Source: Cricetomys ansorgei
Taxonomy: Eukaryota > Chordata > Mammalia > Rodentia > Nesomyidae
Direction: 5' to 3'
DNA: 64,000 nt
Assembly: GCA_026225945.1 (NCBI GenBank)
Contig: JAMJFZ010001815.1
Span: forward strand, 15,166,501 to 15,230,500
Made by a program: the position numbers and the translations under genes. Positions within the stretch are counted from its first letter, which is position 1. Every line of letters starts with the position of its first letter. The notes beneath the pieces are model-generated. The model had not been told where the DNA came from, did not search any database, and was given only the letters and a program-made list of their open reading frames with translations. Positions 11,085-22,760 of the stretch are shown one piece after another.

Positions 11085-11476
11085 TGTAAGGGACTGGTGG
11101 AAGGAGACCCCCAGAAAAATCACCAGGACTCGAGATCGATGCAGAAGCAAGAGGTTTATCAACCAACGCATTGGGGTCAACTGTCACATATCCTATAAGT
11201 CAGAATAGAAGAGCGACCTAGAAACCAAATCTCATATCATTTTTATAGAGTTTTGACAGAGTATGAGGCATAATCTGATTGGGTGGGACTTTCTAATCAT
11301 TTGGCAATAGATGTGGAGTGGGAAATTCTAAGCCTGGAGCCACTGGGCAATAGCCAATACTTTATGGTTAATCTGAGAACTGGATGTTCCTTTTTTGGGA
11401 ACAAGAAACAGGCCTAAACTTTTCAGAGATTTTTAAACCCTGGCTAAAGTTTGGCTACTTCGGTTTTGTTCTTACA
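11085..11476 (-). mobile_element. Solo LTR, 392 bp, ERV1-like, inside a B3
   Basis: Perfect terminal TGTAAG/CTTACA inverted ends and an ATAG duplication (11081-11084 and 11477-11480). On the minus strand it has CCAAT motifs, a TATA box (CTATAAAAA near 11250), a GATAAA polyadenylation-like signal at about 11151, then 'cctcttgcttctgcatcgatc' and a T/G-rich end, an R-U5 order like that of gammaretroviral (ERV1) LTRs. The 4-bp duplication also fits ERV1. No coding part remains. It interrupts the B3 SINE, so it is younger than that SINE. Confidence 0.85.
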
Positions 11477-11555
11477 ATAGCAATGCTGCCCAAATCTCCT
11501 GCAAGAGCAGCATGTGTGTCCTTAATTACTGAGTATTTTTTTCTAGTCTCCCAGT
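11477..11555 (-). mobile_element. B3 SINE, 5' part (head), after the LTR
   Basis: Continues the B3 split at 11084: 'caaatctcctgcaagagcagcatgtg' then 'tccttaattactgag', the reversed tRNA-like head. Confidence 0.75.
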
Positions 11556-11969
11556 GGGCATTATTTTTAAAGTAAGGCACTCCTTGAAAAAAGCAAGTGT
11601 GAGGATTTTGTTTGGAAACCTAAACATACTCATATATAAAATTACTTTAAATGTGTGCATATTCCTATGTATTCTCAGTCTAAGACCATAGTTCAAGAGA
11701 GAAGGATAACAATCATAGTTTTGACTTATTGTCATAGAGACAAATGTGAAATGTTAAGCTGGAGTAGGGATGTTTGAGAACATGCTCAGATTGTGTCATA
11801 ATGGTGGTCAGCAGGATTGTCTCAGGTCATGGTTAGCTTTTGTACCAAGGTATTAACTGAATAAAAGGGAAGGATACTGTAGAGTTCCATAAATGTGGGA
11901 GTATTTCTGACAGTGTTTGCCTCACTTAAAATCAGAACTAGGTTTTAAACTCAGATGTGACTTTTATTG

Positions 11970-12165
11970 TTTAATCTATTTGCTCATTGTAAACTTTTGA
12001 GAATATATTTGTTGGTGAGTAGTTTGCAATTTTAATTTACATTTTGTAATGGCTAATACTGTTGAACATTCCTTCCTAAGCTTATTCCTTGCGTATATTC
12101 TGTGATGACATACAGGAACATCTTGTTCATTTTCTTCTTATTATTTTTTTTTAAACAAAATAAAA
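11970..12165 (-). mobile_element. Old LINE-1 ORF2 3' fragment
   Basis: Antisense L1 order: 'ttttaatttacattttgtaatggctaatactgttgaacattc' and then the 'cttattccttgcgtatattctgtgatgac' section. Strongly diverged. Confidence 0.6.
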
Positions 12166-14239
12166 TATTGAAAAAGAAATGACCAGTTGTGGTCATTATT
12201 TTTACTTCAAAACAATAAATAAATCAAATAGACTTGCAAACTTCTTGAAATAACTGAAATAATGCAAATTAATATACCTTAACAGCAATCCTATTAAGTA
12301 ATACTTTAAGTAATACTTTAATAGGTATCACAGCAGGGCCTCTAGAAAACAAATCACCTCTACTATCTGAACAAAATGCATACATCCATACAAAACTGAA
12401 CAATGAATAAACTCTGTATTCCTTTATATTCTATTGTAATTTCAGCAAGTTCTTTTGGTTAATCCTCTAAGAAGGTGTCAAAAATTTTAAAGCAGTTCCC
12501 TGTGAAACAATGCCATTCAGCTAGGTAAAAATTGTGTTCACTTAGATTCATTGTAGCACACTTTCTTATAAGAATGCAGCTATTATACTCAAAGCATAGA
12601 CAACACAAAGACATCATCAAGTATAGTAGTACTTTGCGTTTTGTTCCTACAGGGAGAGAAAGAAATGGTTGCTAGGAGTTCTCTCTGTTAAGGGCTCCAA
12701 AAGTGAAGCAGGCAGCCAACTCAAGAAAACTGAAGAAAGCCTACAGTTTCTCCAATCAAGCTTTCTTATAATTTTCAGAGTTCTCAAAGGATTAAAACTG
12801 CTCCAAAGTGAAATAGTGATTCTCTTTTCAACAAAATACGTGCTCAGTTACAATTTCCAGATAAAAGAAAATGTGTAAAATATTGATATTCATACATTTC
12901 AGATTAAAGGCTATTTTAACCTATTAATTGTAAACATATCTTTAACAATTTCCATGTTGGATCATTTATTATGTTTTTGAGTTATAACTATGTACAATAC
13001 AAATGTTAATAGCTAAATATATTGACTATTAATTTCTTAATACAAAAATTTAAAAAATATGCTTTTCTAATCAAAATGACATGATTGTATGAAAATGGCA
13101 AGTCAACACGTTGCTTAAGTGTTGAGATCTGGGCTTTTTTCCCTCTAATAACTATTGCAACCATTATGCCCTCTCTTATATTTAATGAAGGATTACCTTG
13201 ACACAAAGCTCAAATTTCAAGATTAATGTATGACATGGTACACTTCTTCCTCTAGACAACAGTAAACCAAAGAAGAGAGTTTTAGTAACCTCATGGTGAA
13301 CACAAGTACGTCATGATTTTTTCTTCTTTAAGACTCGCATTTCAGTTTCTATAGATGCTGTGGCTAGAACGTAATCATATTGCAAACATGTAGTTTGAAT
13401 GCTCAAACTATTACAGAGACATATAACAGTAAACAGAAAACTACAGTACAATTCAATGATTCCTGCTATGTTGAGAGTTATAAATGTTTCAAACAAGGTT
13501 TAGAAATGTCTCCCGACACACAAAACATCTGAAAATCATTCTAGAATGAAACTTCCTGATATCAGACAAGAATAATTACTAGAAACAAGCCCCCAAAGTG
13601 ATGAGAAGACACTAGGCAATTAAAAGAAAATGTAAGAATCAATGTCAAAACAAGCGAATGCAAAGTTGGTATCTAATAAACAAAGAAGAAAAAGCAAAGG
13701 GATTTTAAGTTGTTTTAGAACAGTTTCCACTGCTTTATACCTTTAGCTATCAAATAGCGTCACTTGTATAATTTTATAAAATTAGCAGTATTTTGGCATT
13801 AAAAACTTAAATTTTAGAGAAGTATAAAACAAACTCTCTCAGGCAAACATAATAGCAGACTTTATTCACAACTTAGAGTGAAGTTGTACCAATTCTAACT
13901 TTAAATTTCTCACGTAATTAAGATATCAGTGACATTGTAAGCACCTAAACATTTTTCACATGTATTGTATAACTTCTGATAATTTGAAACATATGAAGTA
14001 GAAGATAATAAAAGGGATACAGAACATTTTGTTCTCTAATAGTAACAAATGAAATTATACCTGTACTTCAACTTACTTGCTTATAATTTTAGCTGCAAAG
14101 ATTTCATACAGTATAGACAATAGTAGTAGGCAAACATAGATGCTCATTTGAATATCATTATGCCCTTTTTATGTTTATTTTCTTTAATATATACTTTGTA
14201 GCTGCAGATGCCAGATGTAGTTGTACTAACTGTAAACTG
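12166..14239. other. Unique AT-rich sequence, nothing recognised
   Basis: Two kilobases with no SINE, LTR or microsatellite that I can name. Frames of up to about 69 codons occur but have no features of genes. 'taatactttaagtaatactttaa' near 12300 is a small direct repeat. Confidence 0.35.
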
Positions 14240-14804
14240 CAATGTATACAGTAAATGTAAACTGCAAATAGCAGTTTATTCTTTTTCCTAATTCAATCTC
14301 TGGTTCTTAGTCCTGGAGCCCTAGAGCTTGTCAGCCTCTTTACAATCTAGTCTCAATCCTAGGACTGGTAGGCTTCAGCCTTTTGTATAACCTAGAACAT
14401 TTAAACTTCTGTGCATCTAAAACCTTTATGACTTTGAAATTTACTGGTGACTGAGCCACTCTATCTCCTTCTGAACTCAACTGTACTGTACTCAAACTCT
14501 TCTCCAAACTGACTGGTTTAAACTGATCTTCTGAGTCAGCTGACTCCTTCTGACTCTGGCAAACTCTCTGTCTCATACAGAACTTCATACAGACATCAAA
14601 CTGACCCACTCTTCCCTTCTGATAATTACTTCTTCTGCAAAGTTGTCTTTGTGTCTCTGTGTCTTTCCCCCTGTCTGCCTACTTCACTCTGCTCTGCTTG
14701 CCTCATACTACCTGCTGTAATTTACTCTTCTGTAATTGACTCTCTAACTAACTCTTTATTAGCTGAGCGCTTGTTTATATATCACGAGATTTGGATGTAT
14801 CTAT
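14240..14804 (-). mobile_element. ~0.87-kb LTR family, antisense, split copy
   Basis: Reads on the minus strand like the family seen at 37.7, 45.2 and 52.8 kb: polyadenylation signal reversed (TTTATTC, 14278), 'ccagacttggagccc'-type 3' part, then repeated 'gactgg/gaactca' CT-rich sequence and a TATA reversed at about 14777. The upstream (U3) part is cut off at 14804 by another LTR. Family name not known to me. Confidence 0.7.
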
Positions 14805-15195
14805 TGTGCCCAGTTTTTGAAATCCCCCTCCTCCCTAAGTACTACCAGGAGACCACTAGTTCTAATGCAAAAGCAAGGAGCCTTTATTCTGCAGAGCAAA
14901 CCAGTGCACTGGGTTCTGGCGCCACCACAAAAGACTTTGAGCAGCTTCCTGCAAGGATTCTTAAAGGGAGCAAGGAATCACACTGATTGGTCAGAACCCA
15001 GGCACTGGATTGGCTCGTTAAATGTTACATAGCAACAAAGATCTCTGGGCAAGAGAGTACACACCATTAAACAGAGAGGTTTATGGGAAAGTGAGTACTT
15101 GGTGTTATACTGAGGAGAGGTTAGTGCCTTTACCACTAGGGGTGCTGAGGTTTTCATTAGCACTTACTGCAGATATTTTTCATCCAAGTGTCCTT
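14805..15195 (-). mobile_element. ERV LTR inserted in the older LTR copy
   Basis: Begins TG at 14805 or 14807 within the interrupted LTR. On the minus strand it has two CCAAT-type motifs (reversed near 14986 and 15009), a TTTAAG-type TATA near 14963 and AATAAAG (reversed at 14883-14888) followed by GC-rich U5-like sequence. That order is LTR-like. The right end and target duplication could not be fixed, so the end given is approximate. Confidence 0.6.
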
Positions 15196-15234
15196 AAATA
15201 CATCAAAAGTCATACACACACACACATACACATC

Positions 15235-15475
15235 AAGGAGTTGGTCATTTCAGTCACTAGATGCTATCTCCAACTGATAAGTGCTCTCAAAGTAAATATT
15301 AGTTTTCTGCAATGGAGTTTCACTTGGTATACATACCACATTTAAAGACAGGCCCCATGTCCAGCAGTAATTGATGGCCTACACAAAACAAAATTACATT
15401 GTGGATTTTTTTTTGTTTCAAAATGATTTGTCTTGGCATGTTTTACCCTATAATTCTTTTCTTAATATGTTATGG
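15235..15475 (+). mobile_element. Rodent LINE-1 3' UTR fragment
   Basis: Sense-strand hallmarks: 'gcaatggagtttcacttggtatac', 'taaagacaggccccatgtccagcagtaattg', 'cctacacaaaacaaaatt' and a T-rich stretch, the order of the rodent (Lx-like) L1 3' UTR. No coding sequence. Confidence 0.65.
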
Positions 15476-15494
15476 ATTTGATTATATTCTGATA

Positions 15495-15770
15495 TAATGT
15501 TTGATATAAAGAAACATATACACAAGTGCAGAATTTGCTTAGAGGACTTTAGTCTTCCACCAGGTAACTAGCAAGTAAAATTCACTGTGAAGTTAAGAGT
15601 ATTTATTTTTATAACATTTTGTAATTGTGGTTTTTTTTTTTCATGTAGTAGACCTCTCTATTTTTTTCTTTTTTATTGAAAATAATTATTTTCCACACCA
15701 TATATTCTGATTAAGGCTCTCCTCTCTAACTCCTCATACCTATGTCCTCCAAACCTGCTTATCCACCCAA
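15495..15770 (+). repeat. Direct duplication, copy 1
   Basis: Shares with 16491-16765 the order TTGATATAA..., 'ttgctta', 'agtctt-ca-caggt-actagcaagtaaaattca', 'tcatgta', T-rich tract, 'ttttattgaaaata' and 'accatatattctgattaa'. The shared part extends beyond the L1 3' end into what would be flanking DNA. Confidence 0.75.
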
Positions 15771-15960
15771 ATCCATACCCTTTCCTGATTTGTCTCATTA
15801 GAAAACAAACATGCATCTTAAGAAAATAAAGAAACAAGAATTTTTTAAAAACTAGGAAAAAAGCAAACAGAGAAAAAAGGGGGGGGGGAATGAGCATAAA
15901 AAATGCATATAGACTCAAAGATACATATGTTCACACATAAAGATGTCTCAAGAAAGTAAA
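15660..15960 (-). mobile_element. LINE-1 3' end, antisense, copy 1
   Basis: Starts with a T-run, then 'ttattgaaaataatta', 'catatattctgattaaggctctcctctctaactcctc' and 'tgtctcattagaaaacaaacatgc', the reverse of the rodent L1 3' terminus. A (CAAT)n run follows at 15971-15991. Confidence 0.7.
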
Positions 15961-15969
15961 ACTAAATAA

Positions 15970-15992
15970 ATCAATCAATCAATCAATCAATA
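15970..15992 (+). repeat. (CAAT)n microsatellite
   Basis: About five and a half perfect units. Confidence 0.9.
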
Positions 15993-16490
15993 ATAAATAA
16001 AAATATAAAAAAAAAGTAAAAGAAAATAAGACAAACTAATTGCAAAGCACGGGGATATTAGTGGCAACAACTGTCCGTAAGCTGCTGAATATTTCCACAG
16101 GGTTAGATATATTAAAAGCACAGTTGCCCCCAGAAGTATTAAGGACATAATTTTGCAGTAAAAAATATCAAGCTTAGGTAGGTACTTGTGCGAAAAAATT
16201 TTAAGTACATGAATGAGAGTAGGTTCAGAAACACTAAGAAGAGTATCAAAATTAGCTAACTAGTACGTACCATCCCTGGTGAAAAAGGCCAGAGTAAAGA
16301 AGAAATATAATTTGGTGAAGCAACAAGGAGCTAGTGACAAATACTGGATTGTCACAGGTCAATCTCAATGAAAAAAAAAATAGATAGCAACAGCTATGGA
16401 AACCCCCAGTGATGTATCTCACAACTCTTGGAGCATTCGGTCCAAAATCCTTTTTTTTTCATTGGCCTGTGCCTTTTAGGTGGATAGGTA

Positions 16491-16765
16491 CATAATGCTT
16501 GATATAAGAAAATATTTACTAAACTTCAATCTTTGCTTAAATTACTCTAGTCTTTCAACAGGTGACTAGCAAGTAAAATTCAGAGTTTTATTTTTGTAAC
16601 TTTTTTTCTAGTTGTTTTATTTTTATTTTATTTATTTTCATGTAAAAGGCCTCTAATTCTTTTTCTTTTTTTATTGAAAATAGATATTTTCGATACCATA
16701 TATTCTGATTAAAGTTTCTCCTCTCCAACTCCTCCTACCTCCATCTTTCCCACCTCCTTACCACT
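16491..16765 (+). repeat. Direct duplication, copy 2, with antisense L1 3' end
   Basis: Second copy of the unit at 15495-15770. From about 16664 it contains the same antisense L1 3' terminus ('ttattgaaaatagatattttcgataccatatattctgatta'). The DNA between the copies (15.8-16.5 kb) is not obviously duplicated. Confidence 0.75.
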
Positions 16766-16952
16766 TTTCCTTGAAAGAAAGTCCAGTAGAGCAGGGATCT
16801 GGCCTAGAGTGAGGATCTCTGTGGTTCCCAAAGCATCAATCTAAGTACCCATGAAAAAATATTTTGAATGTAATATTTGATGGTATATGGGTATAATTAA
16901 AATAAAAGTTTAGATATATATTTAACCCAAGATTAAGCGTATTAAAATACTG

Positions 16953-17382
16953 TGTATTGTGGGAGATTTTAGTTATGGATAATGTTCCAGTAAACTGTCC
17001 TTGTAGCACTGCAAAGGACTCACATCCTATAAGTAAACAAAAGAGTTGCTATCCAGCTCTCCACATGAATAGGACATTCCTTAGCCTTAAGGCAGATGAA
17101 CGTTAAGTTCCATTCATTTGTAGATTGGAAGGCTGGTTGGAGACAGAGAGAATTTGGAATAAAAAAGAACTAGTGCAAGGGCAGAGGGAGATACAGAACA
17201 AGAAGCTAGCGAGCAGGAGGAGAACCAAGAGGAGAGCATGGGGTGAGGAAGCCTTGGAGTAAGCTCTCTGCCTAGCTTCCTGGGTATAGAATTCTCTGAG
17301 ATTTGACATGGTTTGTGATTAATAAAGAGCATTGGAAAATTCTCTTGGACTCTCATTAAGCGCCCGAAAGTTTATTTTAACA
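16953..17382 (+). mobile_element. Solo LTR, 430 bp, 4-bp target duplication
   Basis: Starts TG (16953), ends CA (17382) and is flanked by ACTG at 16949-16952 and 17383-17386. AATAAA at about 17321 is followed by a 57-bp U5-like end with the rare CpG-containing 'aagcgcccgaaag'. The purine-rich middle (17140-17240) resembles a leader of rodent ERV LTRs. The 4-bp duplication points to an ERV1-type integrase, but the family is not identified. Confidence 0.65.
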
Positions 17383-17386
17383 ACTG

Positions 17387-18330
17387 TGGTTGGGATTTTG
17401 AACTTTAAAATATTTAGTACATTAAGAAAATTTAAAGTAATATTTTTAATATTGAATGTGAAAGATTTAAAAATACACATCACATATCACATGTAAGAAA
17501 AACAGAACTATTCTGTTTCATTATAGGGATGCAAGTAAAAATGCTTAGATAGCATATCTAAATCAATGTCAATCATGATCAAAATTTGGAGATATGAAAC
17601 AGAAGAAGCCATAGGCAACCTTATGGTGTGATGGTATCTTGCTCATTATTGAATGGAAATCATTTGAGATTAATGTTCAATATGCAAGGAATCTACAGAA
17701 TAAGTTCATAAAATTGAACAACATTATTACAATGAAAAATGGTATATAGGTCATTATGTACATATGTCTGTAACAATAATACATGAAAACAAGACACTTG
17801 AAATTTATCTTTGCTGTGATTTCATCTAAGATAAATCAAGAATATTATAAATATTTAAAGCAAAATTCATTATATGTTATTAATGATCTTTCATTTATTT
17901 AGTACTAAAATATAAACTGAAAACAATGCATTGGTCTTAATATTAAATTAGACTTTATGTTTAGTAAGCTTACCAATGACTTTAGGTACTGACCCAAAAA
18001 CACTGTTGGTTTGAGAGATTTATAATGACCTCTTTTGTGAGTTTATAGTGGGACTATAAATTTTCAAGTCTTAAACTTCTTTTCACAAGTCTCTTTTTTA
18101 TTTTTTTATTTTATATCTAAATGTATTTTAAATGATGACTAACACAAGGTCAAGATAACCAAAATTTCAGATGAGGAGACAATTTCCACACCTTGCTTAA
18201 AAGACAGTGTCAAAGGGTGGCTGCTGGGGAGAGTCCATTTTTCCCCAAATGATTGTTTTATTCTAAAATCCCCAAAATTATAAAGTATTTGTTTCCTAAA
18301 ATTATTTATAAAATAATAATTAAAGAATTA
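17387..18330. other. Unique AT-rich sequence
   Basis: Nothing recognised. Very low GC, several A/T tracts. Confidence 0.35.
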
Positions 18331-18334
18331 ATGT

Positions 18335-18485
18335 CCATGTCAGGTGTGGCACTTCAGACCTATAATCTCAGCACACAGAAAATTGAGGCAGAAGAATACT
18401 TGCAAATGCAATGCCCTCCTGGTCTATATTGTGAGTTTCAGGACAGCCTGACCTACAAAATGAGACACTGCCTTAAAAATATGGT
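18335..18485 (+). mobile_element. B1 (7SL-derived) SINE, diverged
   Basis: Sense order: 'tcaggtgtggcacttcagacctataatctcagcac', 'ttgaggcagaagaatacttgcaa', 'cctggtctatattgtgagtttcaggacagcctgacctac' and 'gagacactgcctt'. Old copy. Confidence 0.75.
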
Positions 18486-18794
18486 GTTAAATAAAAAAGC
18501 TGACAGGTGTTACTAAACTTTATAACAAGTTCAGACATTTTCAGTGTGGTTATTATGTGTCAAAAACATCTGTACATTGGTGTATTTATTAACTCATTTA
18601 GATCTCAAATATTTTCTATGACGAAGTCATTTATCATTAAAACCATGATTTAAAAGTATTGAAATTAAGTAACTGTCCAATTGAGAAAAATGGAATTGCA
18701 TGTCAAATCTATGCTCCTTAGGCCACAGAGATGGTACTGAACACAGTTGCAAATAAATAAATTAATAGATGTGAAAAAGAAATCTATGGCCCTT

Positions 18795-19296
18795 TGTAGT
18801 AAGTGGACCCCTGGATGCTGGCTTGAAACACAAAGCATCCCACCTTTTAAAAAGATCCATTTCTGCTCTAGTCTTAATGGACAGAGTATGGACAAGGTCA
18901 GATAGCCCGAAGCTGCTCAGTTCTGAGAAACTGCCCTTCCAACTAATACAAACCTATTGCTTCCTCATTCCACATTTCCACCCTTTACACAGGAAGCCCT
19001 AGAGAAATCTCACAGTACTTCCTTATTGCTCTGAGGTCATTTACACTTAAGATTTAAGTCACTGGACAGACCAGTTCACCTGTCAGATAGAATTACCTCA
19101 GATACCTGCTTACGCAGTCCCCTGCTTTTCTCCCCACTTCAAAAATTGTATAAATACTGGTACTATGTGTTCAATAAATTGAAGGCTTGATCAGATATTA
19201 ATCAGACTTGCCTTTCATTTCTCGCACCTCCTTGTTCCCCCAATCCTCACTCCCTCTCCTAGGGTCTTTGTTGCAGAACCCCGCAGGACCTGGACA
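18795..19296 (+). mobile_element. Solo LTR, 502 bp, ERVK-like
   Basis: Starts TG (18795), ends CA (19296), flanked by GCCCTT (18789-18794) and GTCCTT (19297-19302), a 6-bp duplication with one difference. It has a clear TATA (TGTATAAATAC at 19148), AATAAA (19173) and a 'ttgatcagat...ttgcctttcatttctcgcacctcc' R-U5 region ending in a GC-rich 'ccccgcaggacctggaca'. The order and the 6-bp duplication fit the ERVK (class II) group of rodents. No internal genes. Confidence 0.75.
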
Positions 19297-19302
19297 GTCC
19301 TT

Positions 19303-20165
19303 GCAGTTCTTCTTCCTCTTCAACAATGTACAAGATAATGAACCAGGTCAGAAACAAAAACTCATCTTTTACCTTAAACTGCATTTGTTCTCAGTCCTTC
19401 AACAAGATAAATTAGTAAAATAATTTCAAAAATTCTATATCATTATTAGGAGCCCCATATCATTGTACATATCTTGCAAAATATAAAACAACCAGGATGA
19501 AATTTCAATAAAGTTATCAAAAACTGTCAAGTGCCTCAGAGAGACACCTTGCTGAATCCATTTCTAATAAATCCCCCTCCTGAGGCAGCAATATTAGAGA
19601 TGGGTATAAATAAAAGATGTGCTAGAACAAGACTTCTGGCTATAATTAATTGAAAAAGAAATTACTTGGGGCCAGGTCATGATGTACAAACAGAAACAAG
19701 ATACTTGGCTTGCCCTTTTAATAGTCAGTAAATCTCAGCAGCAGTATAAAGCCACTCATCCTGCTAGCTTCTAGTGTTCTTTCACTAGATATACAAGCTG
19801 GAGGATAGACCAGAGGCAAGGTTACTTGATGAACTTCTAAGCAGCCGTAGACTTTAAGCCATTTATATCCAAGCACTGGTATCTAGCCAGGTCCATAGGA
19901 GCTCTACCTTCCGTGATAAAGAGTAATAAATAATTATAGCACCACCATAGCATGCAAACTTATTTAGAAACACACGAACCTGTGAATTTGCCATGCTATC
20001 GGCAAGTTAGTTTCCAACTAAGAAGATTTTAGGGGAGTCTCAATACACAATAGTCAGCATTTATTTTTCCATGAGGAATCACTAGATATGAATTGTATCT
20101 TTTTAAAGTGAACCCAGAAAATATACACAATAATTTGACATTTATAGCAGAATCCTCAAAAATAA
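19303..20165. other. Unassigned sequence
   Basis: No family recognised. AATAAA motifs near 19510, 19566 and 19607 and a TATAAA at 19605 are present but no element boundaries could be found. Confidence 0.3.
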
Positions 20166-20169
20166 ATGA

Positions 20170-20410
20170 ATAAAGGGACTGAAAAAATTGCTCAGCAGTT
20201 TGAAGCATGTGTTTCTCTTGGAAAAGACTAAGGTTTGATTTCCCATAACCCATATGGTGGTTCGCAACAACCTGTAACTCCAGTTCCAGAATATTTGATG
20301 TCCTAGTCTGGTCTCAGTGGTCACCATTATGTATATGGTATGTAAATATATACAAAGATAAAACACACATACAAAATAATAAATATAATATAATAATTTT
20401 AAAAGATAAA
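20170..20410 (+). mobile_element. B2-type SINE, diverged
   Basis: Sense order of B2: 'attgctcagcagtttgaagcatg' (A-box region), 'gactaaggtttgatttcccataacccatatggtggtt' (B-box region), 'caacctgtaactccag', 'ttgatgtcc', then an AT-rich tail with AATAAA-like motifs. Confidence 0.75.
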
Positions 20411-20607
20411 TTAATAACAATACATATTATAGATGAAAATTAGTTTTAAAGATTGTCACAAGAGCAGTTAATATTTTGCAGTGATATTTGTATGTACTAT
20501 GCACAGTAGACTTCTAATAATTGTACGAAGGTAGTATTCTGTCAGGCAGTATCCTGTATCATTGATGGGAAATTAAAGTGTAGGGAAGAGGAATAATTCT
20601 GACTGTA

Positions 20608-20656
20608 CATTCCAAGTGCTGGGATTAAAGGTGTGCACCACCACCACCCGGCTTTT
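20608..20656 (-). mobile_element. B1 SINE, 5' head only
   Basis: 'ccaagtgctgggattaaaggtgtgcaccaccaccacccggct' is the near-perfect reverse of the B1 start. Only about 45 bp are present, so the copy is truncated or has lost its right part by deletion. Confidence 0.85.
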
Positions 20657-20659
20657 CTT

Positions 20660-22760
20660 GCTTCTTAGTATCACTGCCATTCATCTGGGCTGAACTTGAG
20701 TGTCCTGTGTATCATGGTTTTACTCCTAACTCCTCTCCTCCACTGTAATTGTTGTAATTTCTCTTTACTTTATACTTTATACCTAAGATTATCTTTGTAC
20801 TCAGTTATTATTCTTGACTCACCAGCTTCACATAAATTATTGTGTACATGATGATTATACAAACAAAATCAATGCATCTTGTTCTATAATTATTACTGTT
20901 CCTTCTGTTAATACATTCCTTGTACTATAGCATCTGTCTTAAATATTTGCTTGTGAAGTACAATATTTCAATAACAATTATTGCCATATTTGTTTAGACA
21001 GGTTTTGTTTCATTGGGTGAAGTATATAAAAATATGTACTTTGAATTACCTAAAGGTGTTAATAGTTTTATTAAAAAACTAGTATCAATTCAGAGCAGGG
21101 TTAAATTTGAGCTGGTCACCTAATCACTAAATCATTACAAGTAATTACTAATTATTTTAAACTTAGAGTCAAAAAGACATATCTATAAAGCTAAAACCAC
21201 ATTATCATTTTTCATACTTTTCTGAATTTTCAAAGCTCAGATACAATTTCCACCTGGGTTTACACTAGATAAAAAACAAGCAAATATCTCTGTAGAGATA
21301 CCCTTTTCAGTTAAACATAATTTTGAATACAAAAAAGAAAATAAAATTCTCATCGAATTCCTTCTGGAAAGAAATCATTCCATAATACTGGCATATTTCA
21401 AAACCAGTTAATTAAAATCTCCCTATCTGTGTAACAAAGCAGATACATATTATACAAATTAGTAAAAGGAATATCAGAGGAGTTGAAAGCAGTTAATCTC
21501 AGAGTGAAGAATGAACTTTCCATTAAAGTAGCTTGCAACATCAATTTCATGAATATTTTTCCAAAGGTATTGCTGTGCAAATTGCAATATTATTATGTTC
21601 ACATGTTTTGTAGTTACTGGGAATAGAACAGTGAACAAAAGAGAAATGGTTTTCTCCTGCATCAGATTTTATTCTGGGGTAGGAACACCGAAAATCAATA
21701 TTTGTTTGAAATAAGCTACTATTGTTGGAATCAATGCTTTAATGTGTACTATGTTAAATGGAGGAAAGTCTTATGAAAAAAGGGAAGCAAGGGAAAACAT
21801 CGGTGGGAAAAGGAGTGGAGCGGTGTTCATCTTGAAATAATGAGCTAAGAAAGTGCAGAAAAGAGGTGAGACTTTAGGGGACGGAGAGAAGTAGGAGGAA
21901 TGAGATCACAAAAGAAAGGAAGCCAGAATATGTAAGTCCATCTAGGACACTGAACAGTGATATAGTTTGCTTCCAGAAGAGGATTTGGCAGCGAGATGTG
22001 CTCTAACTCACATTTAAAAGCAGTTGATCCCTCTGCCGTTTGTGGTAAAGATAAGGCAGCATGAGGAACCAAGAGAAGGCAGTAAGCCAGCTGCAGGTGA
22101 TACTGCTGAGATAGTATCAGGGAAAACCACACAGAGTGGCCAGATTTTAATTATAGTTACTTCTTTGGTAGAGGAAATATTCTATTCGGTGGATTAAGTC
22201 TGTATGTAATAAAAAAAGTGAAGTAAAGAAAAGAAAGCATGCAAGATTTTTATGTCCATTGAAAAGTAGCCTGATAATATGGGAATGATGTGATAGAAGA
22301 GCTTGACATTATTGTAGGGCATGTGAAGTCAGACTGAGTGAGAAAGGAGGCTCACAAGACTCAGGAAGCTAAAGAAAAACTTTATACCCACTAAGTTCAT
22401 GAAGGTCACATAACTTACAAGACTGAAATCTTTGAAAGTTGCAAGACATAAGATTTGGTTTCCCAACTGGACATTCCCATGTGCTGGATAATTGGATAAC
22501 TGCTCCTGGAGCAAAGCTATCTTCAGTGGAGCTGCCTCCTATGTTAGCAGCAAGCTATACAGATGCAATTGTTATTAGTCATCTCTCATGGTGTGATGAG
22601 ATTATCAGTAATGCCACTGATCTTTAAGTACTTATGCTCCTTAGACTAAAGCCTCCCCCATTTTTCTGTAAATAACAGCAATAAAGTCATAGGATGTCAG
22701 TATAGACTTGGGTGCAAATTTCTTTGTTCTGTCTGAATTAAATAGACAATTGATCATATA
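20660..22760. other. Unique AT-rich sequence
   Basis: No repeat family recognised. Open frames up to 95 codons (minus strand, 21845-22132) show no recognisable domain. Confidence 0.3.

Noticed and set aside
12660..12880. 69-codon plus-strand open frame
   Set aside because: No splice context, no family and no neighbouring open sequence; length is within chance for this window.
15961..16000. Possible CRISPR-like or short direct repeats
   Set aside because: Simple CAAT microsatellite without spacers. No CRISPR structure occurs in the window, and none is expected in mammalian DNA.
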